Assembly (NCBI RefSeq): GCF_014236655.1
Contig: NZ_JACMYG010000020.1
Span: forward strand, 43,344 to 107,343
DNA from: Pseudomonas kielensis
GTDB lineage: Bacteria > Pseudomonadota > Gammaproteobacteria > Pseudomonadales > Pseudomonadaceae
DNA: 64,000 nucleotides
Direction: 5' to 3'
In this document: in pieces, positions 62,756-64,000 of the stretch
Layout of the letters: the number at the start of each line of letters is the position of its first letter
Numbering within the stretch: the stretch's first letter is position 1
Program-made: the position numbers and the translations under genes
The notes under the pieces: model-generated
Database searches by the model: none
Told to the model about the DNA's origin: nothing
Seen by the model: only the letters and a program-made list of their open reading frames with translations

Positions 62756-62778
62756 GTTAGAAAATTCGGGGCGATTTA
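62756..62778. mobile_element. IS-end-like sequence, left copy
   Basis: GTTAGAAAATTCGGGGCGATTTA resembles the right end of the IS3 remnant at 63209-63231 (17 of 23 positions, same orientation). It suggests the remains of a second insertion or of a tandem event. Confidence 0.5.
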
Positions 62779-62819
62779 AGAAGAAGGTTAGTCGTTAGGC
62801 TGAAAGAGGCTGCCGTCGT

Positions 62820-63213
62820 CGTTCAGAGGCAGATGACCAGTGATTTGGCCATTGATGCGTTATTGATGGCGGTTTGGAGGCGAAAACCGAAACAGGAGGT
62901 GATGGTTCACTCCGACCAGGGCGCCCAGTACAGCAGCTCCGATTGGCGCAGCTTTTTAAAGGCGAACAATTTGGTTCCCAGCATGAGTCGCCGAGGCAAC
63001 TGTCATGACAATGCCGTGGCTGAGAGCTTTTTCCAGCTTCTAAAGCGGGAACGAGTCAAGAGGAAAATCTACACCACGCGGGAAGATGCTCGTAGCGATG
63101 TGTTCGATTACATCTAGATGTTCTACAACGTAAAACGTCGTCATGGTTTCAACAATCAGCTGTCGCCGGTAGAGTTTGAAAAGCGTTACGCATTGAGCTT
63201 GCAAGGTGTCTAA
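62820..63213 (+). pseudogene. IS3-family transposase (OrfB) C-terminal remnant
   Basis: From about 62830 the frame reads MTSDLAIDALLMAVWRR..., the C-terminal part of an IS3-type DDE transposase. The second catalytic Asp (VHSDQGAQYSS) and the Glu (NAVAESFFQLLKRE) remain; the first Asp and the whole N-terminus are lost. A TAG at 63115-63117 replaces a residue that is Glu in relatives (DYI-stop-MFYN). Beyond it the frame continues as KRRHGFNNQLSPVEFEKRY to a TAA at 63211. So it is both truncated and interrupted. Confidence 0.85.
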
Positions 63214-63231
63214 AGAATCCGGGGCGATTCA
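63209..63231. mobile_element. Right terminal repeat of the IS3 remnant
   Basis: Ends CCGGGGCGATTCA, the mirror of TGAATCGCCCCGG, which begins many IS3-type elements of Pseudomonas. It follows the transposase stop within a few bases, as expected for IS3 elements. No intact left partner is in the window. Confidence 0.6.
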
Positions 63232-63292
63232 GAGCTGTGGATAAGTAGTATGACCGAATCCTTGAATTAGGCTATCAGGAAGGTAGATCTCA

Positions 63293-63976
63293 ATGGATAT
63301 CCCATCTCAGCATGTTTTTGAGGTGCTTTCAGGAAAAGGCGTAGAGGAGCTACATCATGCAAATAGTATCGCGACTGCTTGCCAGTTCTTAAGAAGCAAA
63401 GCTTTGATGTCTCGGGGCACCGTGGAGCGTATGGGATTGGCGCAGACTGCGCAGTCCTCTGACGATGTAGATAAGCGATACAGCATCTGGTTTGATGTCT
63501 TTCTTGACTCCGTAGATATTCATGCGAGAGCAGGTCGTGCCAACGCCTATGGTCCTGTTCTTTTTGTCTTCGATCTCGCACTCATTGATCGAAACAAGAC
63601 AGGCCGAATCTGGGTAACAAAGGAAAATCCGACAAAGTGGGCAGGGAAGTCGGACGAAAAAAGATGGTTCCAGGGCAAAAAAGAGTTAAATGACGATTTC
63701 GTCAGAGGAAGGTTCGATCAGATGATCGTATTGCGGCACTGTGGTGGATCACTGCCATTCGGTCGGCATCTGAAGAAAATCATCCTGGATGATCCAAAGC
63801 TGAAAACAGATGAGAACGTCAACATCTATAGCATGGCAGTTGGAGCTCTTAGGCTTGCGATGCAAGATGCCAACATCGATGTTCCCATTGAGCGCAGGAG
63901 GTGCAAAGCGCAATGTAAATGCAAGGCTCACTGGAGCGGTGACGATGAGCGTCTCTTTAAAATGTTTGATCCCTGA
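63293..63976 (+). CDS. Orphan protein, possible ADP-ribosyltransferase-like fold
   Basis: 227 residues from ATG 63293, with AGGAAGG upstream. The N-terminal half, about 15-95, runs ELHHANSIATACQFLRSKAL...SRG...DVFLDSVDIH...YGPVLFVFDLALI. This layout, a His-containing first strand, a long helix, SRG, and a hydrophobic strand, recalls DarT/DUF4433-type ADP-ribosyltransferases, but I cannot prove it. The C-terminus has a Cys/His cluster (RRCKAQCKCKAHW) that may bind zinc. It is AT-richer than core genes, has no visible partner in the window, and lies just behind IS3 debris, so it was probably acquired. No antitoxin-like gene is visible on either side. Confidence 0.7.
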   Translation: MDIPSQHVFEVLSGKGVEELHHANSIATACQFLRSKALMSRGTVERMGLAQTAQSSDDVDKRYSIWFDVFLDSVDIHARAGRANAYGPVLFVFDLALIDRNKTGRIWVTKENPTKWAGKSDEKRWFQGKKELNDDFVRGRFDQMIVLRHCGGSLPFGRHLKKIILDDPKLKTDENVNIYSMAVGALRLAMQDANIDVPIERRRCKAQCKCKAHWSGDDERLFKMFDP

Positions 63977-64000
63977 ATTCATAGAATAAGCGCAATGATC

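Larger units (their letters stand above)
62251..62819. other. Non-coding accessory DNA
   Basis: About 570 bases without a supportable gene; every frame is short or has no coding bias. It contains the long inverted repeat at 62532-62681 and an IS-end-like sequence at 62756-62778. Composition is mixed, suggesting layered insertions. Confidence 0.55.

Overview
The window is chromosomal DNA of a fluorescent-type Pseudomonas, most like the P. fluorescens group. This rests on GC-rich codon use, gene order, protein sequences close to recalled Pseudomonas homologues, and repeated REP-type hairpins. The order of the right two thirds (plsC, gmhB, glyS, glyQ, tag, lauroyltransferase, TPR gene, trkA, rsmB, fmt, def, dprA, tsaC, qor, hemF, aroE, betC, trpA, trpB, trpI) is the classic Pseudomonas oriC-flanking order. 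The origin (dnaA-dnaN-recF-gyrB) is therefore expected just beyond the right end. Ten perfect DnaA-box nonamers lie in the right 26 kb, which fits.

Layout. 1-4651: end of thrB, then a zinc-uptake locus (znuA divergent from zur-znuC-znuB, with a Zur-box-like palindrome between them) and a lipoprotein gene. 4709-9680: catalase HPII, then the methionine importer metN-metI-metQ. 9715-18221: aa3-type cytochrome c oxidase locus on the minus strand (ctaC, ctaD, ctaG, ctaE, SURF1, a small accessory gene, ctaA, cyoE, Sco), interrupted by a tiny membrane-protein gene on the plus strand. 18594-20182: a conserved unknown and a beta-carbonic anhydrase.

20183-23864 is an AT-richer accessory patch. It holds two overlapping orphan genes, a radical-SAM gene, two tandem EF-hand/dockerin-like orphan genes and a stretch that looks like gene debris. 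23865-32756 holds housekeeping and stress genes: a zinc ribbon, prlC, a gamma-carbonic anhydrase, a HAD phosphatase, an HEXXH lipoprotein, paired small lipoproteins, two DUF1161 proteins, OsmC, an LLM flavoenzyme, dodecin and a DUF883 protein. 32753-35845 is trpI/trpBA. 35858-41399 is a choline-O-sulfate module (LysR regulator, betC, choX) plus a SulP transporter. 41401-57115 is the origin-proximal core of shikimate, haem, translation, potassium-uptake, lipid and glycyl-tRNA synthetase genes.

57293-64000 is accessory. A CHASE2 sensor kinase and a FecR-domain protein face an OmpR-type response regulator, with a small exported protein between. Then come a 150-bp inverted repeat, IS3-family debris with a premature stop, and an orphan AT-rich gene (63293-63976) with a C-terminal Cys cluster. 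That orphan gene and the 20.5-23.6 kb patch are the best places to look for undescribed biology. No tRNA, rRNA or CRISPR array was seen.
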